DNA of 64,000 nucleotides, taken from Pseudorasbora parva. Lineage: Eukaryota; Chordata; Actinopteri; Cypriniformes; Gobionidae. The DNA is taken from contig NC_090188.1 in NCBI RefSeq assembly GCF_024679245.1, positions 35,934,992 to 35,998,991 of the forward strand, read 5' to 3'. The notes under the pieces were generated by a model that saw only the letters and a program-made list of their open reading frames with translations, was not told the DNA's origin and made no database searches. This document shows positions 12,001-42,934 of the stretch, piece after piece (the stretch's first letter is position 1; every line of letters begins with the position of its first letter). The translations under genes were made by a program, and so were the position numbers.

Positions 12001-15000
12001 ATCCAGCATGATTCCTTCTTCAGTCTACAAAAGAAGCATGCAGATTTCAATAAACAACCTAAACAATTACATTTTTACAAATTAAATAATTTCATTTGTA
12101 CCAATGATATAAAAACATACAAGCAAACGTCTACATTAATTTGTCAAATGTATAAAAGATTATTATTATTATTTTGTGATTCCTGATTATACATCTTGAA
12201 AATTAAGCTGCTTGATAAAATGGTAGACTGGACATTTAGAAATATGCTCTCATCACTTTGGCAGTTTGGCTTTATTAACAATATACTTCATTTTTAACAC
12301 AATGACAAGAAAACGACCAGAATAGCAGGATAAACTATTCTACTAAAGAGCCATTGGTAATAGTGAGTATTCGCTTGTATAAGGGTTTTCATATTTTAAC
12401 CTCTCTTTGTAATTTTTTCAAAACTATGTAATTTAGGCCTAGTTTCACAGACAGGGCTGAGATTAAGCCAGGACTAGGCTTACATCAATTAGGGAATTTA
12501 ATTAGCTTTTGAAAGGGGGATTCTGAAATCCACTGCCGCTTCAATATACCTGTATATAGTACATATATCCCAATTAACTTCATAATTAAAACTTTAATCA
12601 ATATTTACCTTCCTATATTATTATAATGATTCTATCCAGTTATGATTTTGTTTTTAGTTTCTTTTTTTCTAAAGTGTGTATTTGGTGTCTGAGGAGTGAC
12701 TGAGGGTCTGGCCTAGGGATGTGTGATGTATCACTAAACACTGGCAACAAGGTCGTGTGTTTGGATTTTTGAGGTATCACACATCTCTAACATGTCAGGA
12801 GTGCAGTAACAGGGTTTACTCACTTAGCCCGGCTTCCAGAGATGAAATATGGATTTGTCTTTCATTTCATTTAATTTAATATATTTTATTTATTTTTAGG
12901 GCCGGGACTTTAACGTGTTAATTAAGTTTAATTAATTACGTGACTTTAACGCGTTAATTAATTACGCAAAAAAACAAAACAAAAATTAACCACACTTATT
13001 TTTGCACCGCGGAACGTTTTTCAATGAATGAGTTTCAACGGACCGATTATACTGGAACACCAACTAGTGCTCGCTCCGGAGTCACGACAACAACAAACCA
13101 TGGGTGCGTCTCAATCAGCTCCCTAGTTCAGTAGTCAGGGCACTGATCAGGGAGTCAGCCCATTGACTTATGTCCTGATCAGTGCCCTGACTAGTGAACT
13201 AGGGAGCTGATTGAGACGCAGGGCATGAGTGAACATGAACGAAGAAGCTGATGAGACTGCTTTGCTTGGCCCCGTGGATGGGAAATTTTGTTTTAAAAAA
13301 CGAAAGAATGGAAGCGTCGTCAAGAGCATGGTAGTGTGCAAGCTATACAACAAGGAATCTGTGTATCACTGCAGCACATCGAGCCTCAGATATCACAAAT
13401 ATGCTTTTGCTATACTTAATGGCAAACATTGCGCTGGTCTGCTGGACTGAAATAAATAAACAATATTTTGTTGATTAAGCTTATGTATTCAGTCATTATT
13501 CAATGGTATACTAAAAATACATGTGAAAAATGACTTCTCATTGTTCTCAGGTCAAATATTTATATGCAATTAAAATGCGATTAATTTCGATTAATTAATT
13601 ACAAAGCCTCTAATTAATTAGATTAATTTTTTTAATCGAGTCCCAGCCCTATTTATTTTATATTTCCTTTTACTGAAACACTAAAGAGTCAATATGAATA
13701 TTGCCTGTACTATTGTGTGTCCCTCTTACTGAAAGAAAGCACATGTTATCAGTATGTTTTGGTTAGAACTGGAGCTTAATCAGCTCCAACCTTAGAGAGA
13801 CTGTGTATCTGTGTATGTGCGCAATATTCTATGTTACAGATAAGTGTTGAGAATGGAAAACAATGGGCACCCTAAGTCTTTGGAAACGTGCATCGGATTA
13901 ACTGACGTGTGGAAATTTACCATGACATTGCCATGTGCATTGTCTCTGAGCCAATCAGAACCATCCACATTGCAGTAATGACGTGGATAAGACCTTGAAA
14001 ACGGTATAACTGTTGGGATAATGGGACAATTGTATATACGATAGGGCGAGGCACGAGACGGTGAGAGAGGGAGCGCGGCCTACGAACTCCTTGGGAGACT
14101 TGAAGCTGGCTTCTGCTCTTGAAACTGCAAACTATTCTTAAGTAAATTTTTCTTTTAATTAATTGAAATCCTGACTCTTTGTCTTCATTTCTTCACTACT
14201 GGTCCAGGGTCCTAAGCTGTTAACCCCTAACACTTTTATAAATGTGCCGTAAGGCAGGGCTGGACTGGTAATCTGGCATACCGGGCATTTTCCCGGTGGG
14301 CCGACGCACTTCGGGGGCGGTACAAGGTTATTTAATTATTTTGCCACTGACTGGCCAGCCGGATCTCACGAAAATACGTATTTAAATAGTACGAGTGTGC
14401 AATGTCCTGGAATGTATACCATGTACGTGCATATGGTACGCAGTTTTCCGCGTGCATATGATATGCACTCTAGGGCGTAGTATACGCACAAACCACCCGC
14501 CCCACCACCCCCATCCTAGCCAAGAGCCTGTCATATACACACCATAAAGTGAGTATCATATGCACACGAAAAACAGCGACTACATTCCACGAGATTGCAC
14601 ACTCGTGCTGTTGATACGCATTTACATTTACTTATTTTATTTGAGCGCATGGAATTGCAAAAGACGTTTCTGATACTCTATGAAGTGATGAACGGCACTT
14701 TGACACTGAATTTTGTTTAATATAGTCGTGTGAAATGGGAACAGTAGGCCTAACAGGTTCTGAGGTGAATCTGGCTGTAAACAGCCGTGAGTATGTAAAT
14801 ACATGACGAGGTAAAGTGGAAAACGGCAGTACACTCAACTACAAACTTGTCACCTAAGCACAACCACAGTTTACCTTGCAGCTACTAACAGTGAGGAAAT
14901 GTGGTGTTTTGGAAAAAACATATTTATTAAAAAATATTGACATTATTGCTTGCATTAAATATTGCGGAATATAAATCACTTTTATAGAGGCTGTTTTCGG

Positions 15001-17126
15001 ATTTTCTACATGTGTTTACAATTTTATTACAAATTCATTTGTTTATTATATATGGTTTATATATTTTAGAAACCATATACCCATGAGGAGCATGGTTTTA
15101 CCTGTGACTACCATGTATTATCTTACAGTTAAATGAAACTGGCCTACGGTTGAAAAGTCATTATAATTCAACAAAGCAGCCTAGATCCCATGAATTAAGG
15201 ACAAATCTTTTTTCTTTTTTTTATGTTTTATGAACTTTTTAATAGATCTAATAAAATTTAACTAAATGTTATTTCAATGAGGACATCATGACAGATAGAT
15301 CTCAGTGTCTTACATACCACTGAATATTGTAGGAACAAAAAAGACTCAAAATTTGAGTTCAAAATTTAATTATGTGTAACTCTTTTATGTTACACATAAA
15401 TTAATTCAGGTTTGGAAAGACATTAGGATGAGTAAACAGTCATATTTTGGGGTTGAACAATCTTTGGGGTTGAATATTTTTCAAGAGTTAACATCTAGCC
15501 TAACCAAAATGCCTTGGTTGCCAACATTATTTTAAAACATTTTTATTTTGTGTTTCACGGAGGAGAGAAAGTCATACAGGTTTGGAAGTACACGAGACTG
15601 ATTAAATGATGACAGAATTTAAAAGCAGTACATTTACTTAGATGCATACTTGTTCAAAATCAGTGCTTTACTGTCAAGTGCATGTGACAAAAGTGCAATA
15701 TTAAGTTTGTTATCTGCATTTGCAATAAATTCGATAATATCTATTATTAGCTGTCCTTGTCCTAGTTTTATTTATTTACTCAAATTTAAGGCCCTAACCC
15801 CAACACAACCATACACGGGAAACTCATGGACGGGATGGGCTGGGTTTGCCAGGGCTGAATTTTAGCCCCAGTCCAGCCCTTCCTTAAGGAGAGAAAAAAA
15901 AAAACATTACAGTTGTGCAAAACAAAATGACAAAATAATGGCACTGACATATATGGGGATTAATGTATCAAAGTTAGACAAACCAACTAAATAGTGCTAC
16001 GACTCACTGATGTTGGTGCTGCTGTTGTTATCCCAAAATAATGATGTCACTTCCTGGAGTACGAACCTGGCCTTTGTTACTGCAGTAAAGATGGGTTGAT
16101 AGCCGAAAACCGGCTCCTTTTTAGAACAAGTTTCATAGTTTAGTACGAAACACCGTGTTTACTACCGTAATATTTACTAAATCACCGCTGCTGAACCAAC
16201 AACGTGAAATCTTTTTTATTTTTTTTAACAACCTGGAATCTACTGTAAATTTTTGAGAATCACACAGCGCGAATCATACAGCATCCGATTTCCAAACGAA
16301 CGAATCTACTGAGTCGGTTCATGTTAGTGAATCATAAATTTACAGTGCAGTTGGTGTCTGATTCCCGAGTCAAACGACTCAAGAGCTAGCTAATTTTAAT
16401 GGACTCAAGCATACTGCATTTGTTATTGGCAAATTTTAACTTCCTGATTTACTGAGTTCCAAGCAACAGATCAGAAAAGCACCTTGAACTGATACATAAA
16501 AAATTATGCATCAGCCTGGCGGTTTTCTTCGCTTTTCTGGCAAGACATTGCCGTTATTTCCTTTTAAAAGGTAACTTACACCGTACAAACTATAATATCA
16601 CTGGATTTCGAGAGGGTGGGCCTGGCTTCACGTGCTATCGGAATGATCGTAAATACTAATTCCTAGTTTAAAAAATAGGACCCTCAAGTGGGAAGTAACG
16701 TTAGACATTTCCGATGCACGTGCATCGGTGCAAGGCAGTAGCGACTCTCTGTTTTTACGTCTAATCATGAATCTTGCATGAATAAAGAAATTGATCACAC
16801 TTTTCACTTACAAAGTAGTATGTTCCGGTATCCCATAAAGCGAACCTTTTACTGTACGCTTCGGGCTCAAGCTGAAAACGGTGACGTGTAATTTATCATT
16901 GTTCGTGAAATAAGGCTGATGCTCCTACGGTTCATGGTAAACACTAACCTGTTGTGAGAAATTCAACCAGTTTAATGCTAAGCGTGAAAGTCATAAGGTT
17001 AGTAGTCTACACTGCAAATAACTTCTGAATCTCCCATGTTTACTTCAGTCTCTAAGTACATTCCCCCCTTCCAGTTGGTCGTATTAAACTCATAAAACAT
17101 TAAAAAGAAATGTGTTTACATACCAT
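3472..17126 (-). CDS. abcg2: abcg2-type ABC half-transporter, nucleotide-binding part (partial)
   Basis: ABCG-family half-transporter that exports xenobiotics, urate and porphyrins across the plasma membrane as a dimer. Coding exons read on the minus strand: 17124-17126 (only the ATG, followed by gtatgt), 11834-12024, 7102-7161, 6322-6439, 5305-5460, 4945-5102, 3681-3832 and 3472-3564. All have AG/GT borders and phases that join, giving 310 codons. Visible motifs: Walker [10 protein letters not shown] (residues 77-85, lysine 83), Q-loop YVVQ ending at 124, signature VSGGEKKR (185-192), Walker B LLFLDEP (205-211), H-switch SIHQPRYS (240-247), then NNPADFFLD as in ABCG2. The membrane-domain exons are not found between 1 and 3471, so the gene runs off the left edge. 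Fish carry several abcg2 paralogues and I cannot say which this is. Large introns, especially 12025-17123, are filled with transposons. Motifs, order and phases make the family call firm. Confidence 0.93.
4379..4414. repeat. (TA)n microsatellite in abcg2 intron
   Basis: About 17 uninterrupted TA units between the exons at 3681-3832 and 4945-5102. Confidence 0.9.
5545..5880. repeat. Dispersed cyprinid repeat
   Basis: Begins near a phrase reading ctactgtttaaaggtttgga and ends with ggatcatgtgacactgaaga and a tract ending in cagctttgatcaca. I recognise it as a very common cyprinid repeat. A second, more decayed copy in the opposite orientation lies at 22285-22460. Family name not assigned. Confidence 0.6.
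5881..6045. repeat. Compound microsatellite AAAT/AC/CT/AT
   Basis: Four adjacent simple repeats: ATAA units to about 5934, AC units 5945-5971, CT units 5972-6020, then AT units 6021-6038. It lies in the abcg2 intron between 5460 and 6322. Confidence 0.95.
6672..6978. mobile_element. TTAA-flanked short inverted-repeat element, family A
   Basis: TTAA at 6672-6675 and 6975-6978. Arms read AGCTGCTGTCCGTACCTTTT and, reversed, AGCTGCAGTCCGTAACTTTT. A second copy in the other orientation lies at 44230-44539. The TTAA target suggests piggyBac or Kolobok mobilisation; no coding sequence. Confidence 0.7.
7519..7742. mobile_element. TTAA-flanked short inverted-repeat element, family B copy 1
   Basis: TTAA at both ends with arms AGCTACACTGTGTAACTTTT and CACACAGTGTAGCT. 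It is shorter than copies 2 and 3 (8289-8724 and 28408-28845) through an internal deletion. Lies in abcg2 intron 2. Confidence 0.75.
8289..8724. mobile_element. TTAA-flanked short inverted-repeat element, family B copy 2
   Basis: Perfect TTAA borders at 8289-8292 and 8721-8724. The interior matches 28412-28841 in the opposite orientation, including a shared 60-codon open stretch ([20 protein letters not shown]...) that looks incidental to the repeat. Confidence 0.75.
9020..10302 (-). mobile_element. Tc1-like transposon, left end lost, transposase broken
   Basis: Minus-strand Tc1/mariner transposase pieces. The N-terminal helix-turn-helix starts at 9972 ([14 protein letters not shown], then [17 protein letters not shown]). 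A segment with the first catalytic aspartate reads [10 protein letters not shown]. The C-terminal part has [10 protein letters not shown] and [11 protein letters not shown], supplying the second aspartate and the glutamate. Frame changes and a missing internal stretch near 9700-9730 disable it. The right end near 10302 keeps the terminus ttttgagaaggacctgta; the matching left terminus is absent, so about 200 bp were lost. Confidence 0.85.
10328..11822 (-). mobile_element. Second Tc1-like copy, decayed and interrupted by an LTR
   Basis: Degenerate ends tatggccaaaagttttgg and ccaaacctttgaccagcata form approximate inverted repeats. The minus-strand frame at 10456-10647 holds [17 protein letters not shown], and 11317-11517 holds the upstream [18 protein letters not shown]. 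The element belongs to the same family as the 34207-35419 copy. An LTR insertion splits it at 10722-11153. Confidence 0.75.
10722..11153 (+). mobile_element. Solo LTR inserted in a Tc1 copy
   Basis: The 432-bp unit begins TGTTGAAG and ends CTATACA, with ATTG directly repeated on both sides (10718-10721 and 11154-11157). Removing it restores Tc1 sequence continuity. Inside are a TATA-like gtataaaag near 10982 and a poly-G run (10861-10874). The 3' part resembles 21330-21370, so the two LTRs are probably related. No internal retroelement genes remain. Confidence 0.8.
12897..13651 (+). mobile_element. hAT-derived element with BED-finger remnant
   Basis: Ends TAGGGCCGGGACT and AGTCCCAGCCCTA flanked by the same 8 bases TTTATTTT (12889-12896, 13652-13659), the duplication size of hAT elements. 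The frame 13229-13450 reads [25 protein letters not shown], recognisable as a BED zinc finger of a hAT transposase with the second cysteine replaced by tyrosine and the end eroded. The catalytic domain is missing, so it is non-autonomous. A foldback element is inserted at 13104-13220. Confidence 0.8.
13104..13220. mobile_element. Near-perfect foldback element nested in the hAT
   Basis: 117 bp made almost wholly of two inverted arms (TGCGTCTCAATCAGCTCCCT and its complement). A related copy with slightly diverged arms is at 49704-49826. Both lie inside larger repeats. Confidence 0.75.
13680..14232 (+). mobile_element. Probable solo LTR
   Basis: The 3' side looks like an LTR: a TATA-like gtataac region near 14004, a GC-rich start region, a CTGACTCTTTGTCTTC stretch, and the end GGGTCCTAAGCTGTTAACCCCTAACA. 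The 5' end and target duplication could not be identified, so the left border is approximate. Confidence 0.4.
14255..15881. mobile_element. hAT-type non-autonomous element
   Basis: Starts CAGGGCTGGACTGG and ends with CCAGTCCAGCCCTT, flanked by CCGTAAGG (14247-14254) and CCTTAAGG (15882-15889), an 8-bp duplication with one change. No transposase frame remains in the 1.6-kb interior, which is AT-rich. Confidence 0.7.
15890..17100. other. abcg2 intron 1 sequence with a diffuse repeat
   Basis: A stretch beginning near 16090 (gggttgatagccgaaaaccg) resembles a fish dispersed repeat, but its ends are unclear. Otherwise no gene, RNA or clear mobile-element border is seen. Confidence 0.35.
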
Positions 17127-17230
17127 GTCTTTTTCGAGATGTCCGGTTAGGTTTTTGAGGTAACCTTTGGGGGTCCTGACCGCCTGCCTGGTCAGTTTGA
17201 ATGGGTGGGTGGGCTTTAACTCACACTTCC
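17124..17230 (-). promoter_or_regulatory. abcg2: abcg2 first exon and likely promoter side
   Basis: Reading the minus strand, the sequence ends AAAAAGACATG and is followed at once by a donor (gtatgt). The next exon continues in frame (ACT GAA GAA GGA). Exon 1 is therefore essentially 5' untranslated sequence with the initiator codon as its last triplet. An internal methionine six codons later (12009-12007) could be an alternative start. The upstream boundary and transcription start are inferred, not visible. Confidence 0.6.
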
Positions 17231-17803
17231 AATAGTATCACAAAGACGACACAAACAGACGACAAACTGTATCTCTCCATATCTGCATTCTGTACATCAG
17301 TGTACATCACAACTTTACCATCACAGAACTGCTGCAGGATATTCATACAGTATGAACAGGTTTGTCTGCCTACCTTTTGAACTAAACCTTAAGTTTGTTT
17401 CAGGCAAAAAAAAAAAAAAGTGAGGGGGAAGTGAGGGGGAAATGAGGTCAGACAGGGTTGACACACGTAGCTGAGGAGTGTAAAATGTCAGGTTACTGTA
17501 TGTTTTTTTTTTTTATTTGAATTATCTCAATATTTAAAAAATCCTTTAAATCACAAAGAACTGGAAACATTTCAATGCTACTGGAAAACAACAATGCTTC
17601 CAATCTTAATTTTAACAAATGTAACTACATTATAGTTAACACAAACTAACAATACTTCTATAGCACTTTACTAACCATGTTATTTTAAACATTTACTAAA
17701 AATTAAGCTTAACAGTTATCACTTTACTCTTTCTGCGTACAATGAATAAAGAATGCGGTCTGGCGGAAGCAATACATTTTACTTTACCATGTGTTAAATA
17801 TGG

Positions 17804-18097
17804 ATATTTTTCTTACACAAACGCATTGGTTCGCTTCAAAAGGCCTTTATTAACTCCTAAAGCCATGTAGATTACTTCTATAATGGATAGATGCACTTTT
17901 TTGGGCTTCAAATTTTGGGCTATCATTCACTGCTATTATATGATACTTGGATTAGCTAGGATATTTTTAATCATATCTCTAAACTCATTAACTTATAATT
18001 ATATTAGTCTGAAAGAAGAATGTAATATAAATCTAGGATGGCTTGAGGGTGAGTAAATCATGGGTTATTTTCATTTTTGGGTGAATTATCCCTTTAA
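17804..18097. mobile_element. TTAA-flanked element, family C copy 1
   Basis: TTAA at 17804-17807 and 18094-18097. The interior resembles 28089-28354 throughout (cttcaaaaggcctttattaa and a tail ggtgagtaaatcatgg). A third decayed fragment is near 57010-57120. Confidence 0.65.
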
Positions 18098-18271
18098 ATT
18101 CATGTTTACAATTTATACTTTCAACTAAATTAATTTCAATCATAAGCTTCAGGACAAAATGTTAAGAGACGTTTGTATAGTTGATAGGTTTACTTTTGCA
18201 TTTATGTTGCATTTATGTTAGATATTCTATATTATTTTCATTAAACTTTCACATAAAGAAAAAGAAAAAGA

Positions 18272-18280
<9 letters not shown>

Positions 18281-18325
<45 letters not shown>
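18281..18325. repeat. (TA)n microsatellite
   Basis: About 22 TA units preceded by an A-rich run, between abcg2 exon 1 and the slc29a3 3' end. The 18326-19072 stretch beyond it holds the likely slc29a3 3' untranslated region, with a minus-strand AATAAA at about 18839-18844. Confidence 0.9.
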
Positions 18326-18330
<5 letters not shown>

Positions 18331-19072
18331 GTGGAATAAAAAAGATGAGAAACTGATGGCAGTCATTAAAATGTAATTACAAAGAAATATCTGAAACCAG
18401 AGCCACATACAATTGATGATTGGATTGACAAATTACACAGTATATATGTGATGGAATGGCTTTCCTTTATCTTTAAAAGCTTTCCTTTTTATGAAACCAA
18501 TTCGTCTGGACTTTTCTTGAAACATTAATGGTTTGTAGGGTAATGTTTTAAGAATAGCTCCCCTTGTTCTGGCACGTAGTTGCTGTCAAAATGGAAAATA
18601 CATATAGCTTTGAGTATTTAATTTACATGACCACTGGCAGACATGATGGGTTGTAATGCAGTTTTCGTTGTGACGTGTATGTTTTTGTATTATTTTAAAG
18701 AAGCATTTATGCCTTGATAGATGTATTTTTTTCTCTGAAATAAAAAATAAATAAATGCAAGTTAAAAAAAAACGGTCTAGTTTATGTCTGTGTATTACGG
18801 CAGGAAAAATATATACAATGCTTCTTTTTATACAAATATTTTATTAAATCTGCCCCAAACATGGCCACGTTTTCTATTAGGAGATGAACATAAAAAAAAA
18901 GTAAAGATTAAAATAAAGGAAAAAAGTATTCATGTCTTTGGGACCATTTAATGCATAAAAGACTGTAACAAAAATATAAAGGACAAAAGGCAAAAGATTT
19001 CTTGAGTGCTGTAGTGTAAATGTGTCTTGTGGCAACACTTTGAAAGTCTGAAGGGCAGCCAGTCATTGGGAC

Positions 19073-38803
<19,731 letters not shown>

Positions 38804-39118
38804 TCTCAAAGAGAGGGGATGGAGGGAGGGAAATCCAAATGAGTCTATATATGAGGGTGACCAGGGTAAACTAATGCTGGAGGTGAAAAAAAAGAGAAGG
38901 GCAAAGTATTAAAATTGGATTTTTACATTTTCAGAGTAAAAAAAGAAATGTATTGGTGCCTGTCCTTGCAAAGCTTGCTGTCAAAGCAAAACTGTCAGGA
39001 ATATAACTATATGGAAAAAAGAGCAACAGTATGTAAAGTCTTTTTGTTGGTTTCAAGTCCAAATATCTAAAAAAAAAAAAAATTAAGATGTATTTACTAG
39101 ACAAGTAAAATAACATAA

Positions 39119-39437
39119 GGGGCCCTATTTTAACAACGCAACCTTTAAATAAAAAATAAATACATTTTTAAACAACTGCGCTATTGACTTTAGACCAGGT
39201 TTTTGTTGGTCAATGGCACAGTCTATTTCATTTCCTCAAAACAGCAACACGCCAACAATACGCCTGAACACACCTCATTTTCAGACTAGCACGCCCATGG
39301 GCAAACAGATGGGCTTGCGCGAGTGCACGCTATTTACACAACATGGCGCTGAACGTGAAAATGATAACTACGATGGCTGAAACTAGCAAAAAAACACTTG
39401 CCTGGCGCCGCATTGCACTGGGAGAATGATAGGGCCC
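39119..39437. mobile_element. Inverted-repeat element with GGGCCCTAT ends
   Basis: Left end GGGGCCCTATTTTAAC and right end ATGATAGGGCCC. A related interior fragment lies at 43563-43735 (cagatgggcgcgagtgca) and a left-end fragment at 53252-53310. Confidence 0.55.
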
Positions 39438-39617
39438 AAGATGTTACAGTATGTCTTATTTTTGCTTAAAACAAGCTAAATTATCTGTCGGTGGGGTAAG
39501 AAAAATAATCTTGTTTGTGTATAAAGCAAGATTATTTTCCTTAGCCCACTGGCAGATCATTTTGCTTGTTTTATGGGAGGTAAATTTTGCATCTGAAAGG
39601 GAAACTCCTACAAATAC

Positions 39618-40191
39618 CAGAGGTGGGGGACTCGAATGACAAGACTTGACTTGAGTCAGACTCGAGTCACACTTTTTAGGACTTGAGACTTGCTTGACAA
39701 TTATTAATAAAAGACTCGACTTGACTTTGACTTGATATTCATGACTTGAGACTTGACTCGGACATGAGTTAAATGACTCGAAATAATTAGATCATGTAAA
39801 TCAGTTTTTGAACGCACCGCAACCTAACCTAGTGACGCAGCAGGCGAGCAGAGCGCTAACGGAGACAGTCGTGAATGAACATGGCGGGCGCTGCCTACGC
39901 AAAGTTTTCATGGTTCAGTTACTAACTGATCACGCACTCAGTGATCTCGTGCTCAGTGTTGCCAGAATGGGCGGGTTCCGGGTCGCGCTGTATCCATAAT
40001 TTTCAGCAATGAGTTCAAAATAGCACAAAAAACCCTCTTCACTACGAAACCGTCAAGCACTGTTAGTTGAAATGTGGTATCCGAATTGTGTTGCACAATG
40101 ATGGATACCTGCATATTTCTCTTGTTGAATAATCAACCAGTTTTGCTGAAGGATGCCTAATGTGAGTGTTTCAACTTTTGACAACGTAGTG

Positions 40192-40234
<43 letters not shown>

Positions 40235-41154
40235 TGTGTGTGTTTGTATGATAAAGGAATATCGCAGAAGTGTTACTATAGTATCTCAGTTCACAGATTT
40301 TTTGTTTCTATATTGTTTCTATATATGAATGTTGACACAATGTAAAGTATTTGCTCTGGCTCTTATTTTCAATCATTTTTGCTCAGTTTTTTAGCTTCTT
40401 GTTGTAAGTTGTTGACATTGTACAAGCAAAATGTAACGGTTAGTCAGTGTTGTGTATGTGATTAGACGGCTGAGTTAAAGTCACTCTTCCATTTCTGTGT
40501 GTGCTCTGCATTGGAGAGGATTTTTGACAAATTATGTAACAAAAAATAATTTCTAAACTCTCCCATTGACTGAAATTATATAAATAAAAATGCTGAAATC
40601 CAGCCAACACTGCACACATGTAAAACATTTTAGTTAAACATGATTTAAATGAGTAATGTTACCTACATTTTGTCTATTTTTGAACACATTCATTAATTAT
40701 AATATTAATCATCAGCTGGTCACGCTGTATAGGACTAGGAGGAGAAAGAAAATTCAAATAAAACAATATATATAATATATTTATCTCACCCAATATATTG
40801 GCCTAATTTCAGTTACATTTCCATTTTAGGTTATGTAGTTTTAATGTATTTATTTTTAATTTTTAGATTTTTATTGTATAAACAACTCTGTTTGTGGCTT
40901 GTTTGTCAAAGCTGTATGTGGACACCTTTTTGGGTAGAAATGCATATTGCATTTTTGTTGCAGTTTGCAAATAAAACTCTCATAGTCCATAACTACTGTA
41001 GTTGTAGCTCATTTTAATACATAAATTAAGTTAAATCATCGAACATTTGTATGACTTGCTTGACCCAAGATATGACATGACTTGACTTGACTGTCACAAC
41101 AAATGACTTGGACTTGCTTGTGACTTGCACATGTGTGACTTACTCCCACCACTG
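39618..41154. mobile_element. Complete hAT-type element with 8-bp duplication
   Basis: Starts CAGAGGTGGG and ends CCCACCACTG; the 8 bases ACAAATAC flank both sides exactly (39610-39617, 41155-41162). The subterminal regions are full of ACTTGACTTGAGTC-like repeats. There is no full transposase. A 64-codon frame at 39808-39999 is shared with a truncated copy at 722-1056. A GT microsatellite lies at 40195-40245. The exact duplication indicates a fairly recent insertion. Confidence 0.85.
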
Positions 41155-41162
41155 ACAAATAC

Positions 41163-42030
41163 AGATGCAATAAGGTCAGCCGCAAAAATAACCCTGTCCA
41201 CGCCTTTTCAGTGCAAATGTTTTGGTTTGAGTTGGTGCAAGCTGTCAGTAAATCTGGCCAAACTATCTTTATTTATCTAGTAAATGTATCTTGATTTAAG
41301 AACTTTTAGACATTTGGACTGGAAACAAGATAAAAATACTAAATATAACAAGAAAAAAAGTAAGAAAAGCATTTTTAAACAGAAAACAGATGCAATAGTA
41401 ATAGAATATAAAGTGCTAATGGGTCAAGTGTTAAGTGTTATATAATTTATTTATTTTAATGTAATTATTGTAATTTTGGGATGAAATGTGACTGGATTGT
41501 TGAGAACTACACATGGATTGTTTCTGAATGGTTGCCAGGGTGTTCTGGGCAGTGGTTAGGTGGTTTTCATTTGCACATGAAACAAAGCTGCAACCATGGG
41601 AAGCAACTAAAGCTTTTTTGCCTGAGGCTTTTCAGAATGACTAAAACAACATTTGAGATGGCGTGCAATTACAATTACTTTGTCCGGTTATTTTTTGAGC
41701 ATTAAAGAATTTAATTGGTAAATGTGTTTTTATTGTAGTTTATGAGCATGTCTTCATAAAAAATATCCACTTGAACTGAGTGCATGATTTTTGTTGTTGT
41801 TTTGTATGCACACCTTGATGTTTCCATTCAGTGGTTTTTATGCAATATTACACAATTTGCATAAAAATACATGAGTGAAACCATTGCTGGTACTTGAGAA
41901 AGGCTGTTCAGATTTCTAGACATGGCTCAGTTTGTCCCTCTTGGGATCTTTATGCTGTTTTATCATTACCCATCTGAAAATTGTAAGTCTAAAAAAAAAC
42001 TTGCGATTTAAAACTAGTAATAGCATGCCT
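41163..42030. other. slc29a3 upstream intron, nothing supported
   Basis: AT-rich; no recognised repeat end or gene-like frame. Confidence 0.35.
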
Positions 42031-42162
42031 CACCTCCACAAGTCACCTGATCATTCATGTCATTGTTTGCTTTAACAATAAAGAAGAACAAAAAAATTGG
42101 CAACCATTTCAATCAGAAACAGAACCCAGGAAAAACAAAGGAAAGTGTGTATTCAAACTTAC

Positions 42163-42345
42163 CAGACCGTCAGCCCCTCTGCTGCTGTAAGATTACTGTC
42201 AGTCTGCTTTTAAAACCAGTCTGCCATTCTGGAGATGCTGGTCGCTCAGATCACAATGAAGAAAGAAGCAAACACTCCGTCAGGACTCACAGCGCTGCAG
42301 ACACACGAGAAGCACCTCCACCACATTACTGAAAGTACACAGAAT
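42163..42345 (-). other. slc29a3: Possible non-coding first exon of slc29a3
   Basis: On the minus strand the sequence ends GACGGTCTG followed by a good donor gtaagttt at 42162-42155. It has no long open frame and lies 3.4 kb upstream of the slc29a3 start-codon exon, whose acceptor sits one base before its ATG. That arrangement requires an upstream untranslated exon, and this is the best candidate seen. The upper boundary is a guess. Confidence 0.35.
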
Positions 42346-42934
42346 CTCACACCGGTAGAAAACAGCATGTGAGCCAATTACACAGAACAATCTGTCTCTA
42401 TTCCAACCCTGTCTGATGCCTCACTCAAGGAATGCTGGAGTAATGCCTTATGTACATCGCTCACACTAATTACAACAGGCTCACATGCTCCTCCTGTACT
42501 CCACTCAATCACATGACACCAGACTGACATTTACCTACGAGACTACAAACATATACACACACAGTAATTCAAATACAGCTGATAATATAATATCCTTATC
42601 AATGAATAGTGCACATTTACATTTAAAAAAAAATATTTTTAACTTTCAATATTTAAATATTTAAAACACTTATGTACACAATATTTTTTTAATATAAAAA
42701 TATCCACCCTCCCAGCTAACAGGGACTGCAAAGGGTCTCTCAAAGTTATCAGCTAACATTCTTCCAGTAATTTTAATATAATGTTAGTTTTTTTTTTACA
42801 TCGTTCATGGGTTGTTGTTGTTGTTTTTTTACGGTTTAATTGAATGTTCCTTTAATGTTTTTGCTCTTAAAGCCAGTTGCGCATGCATAATGGTGGATTC
42901 GCTATTTAAATGGCCGAATTTGTGAGCGGAAAGA

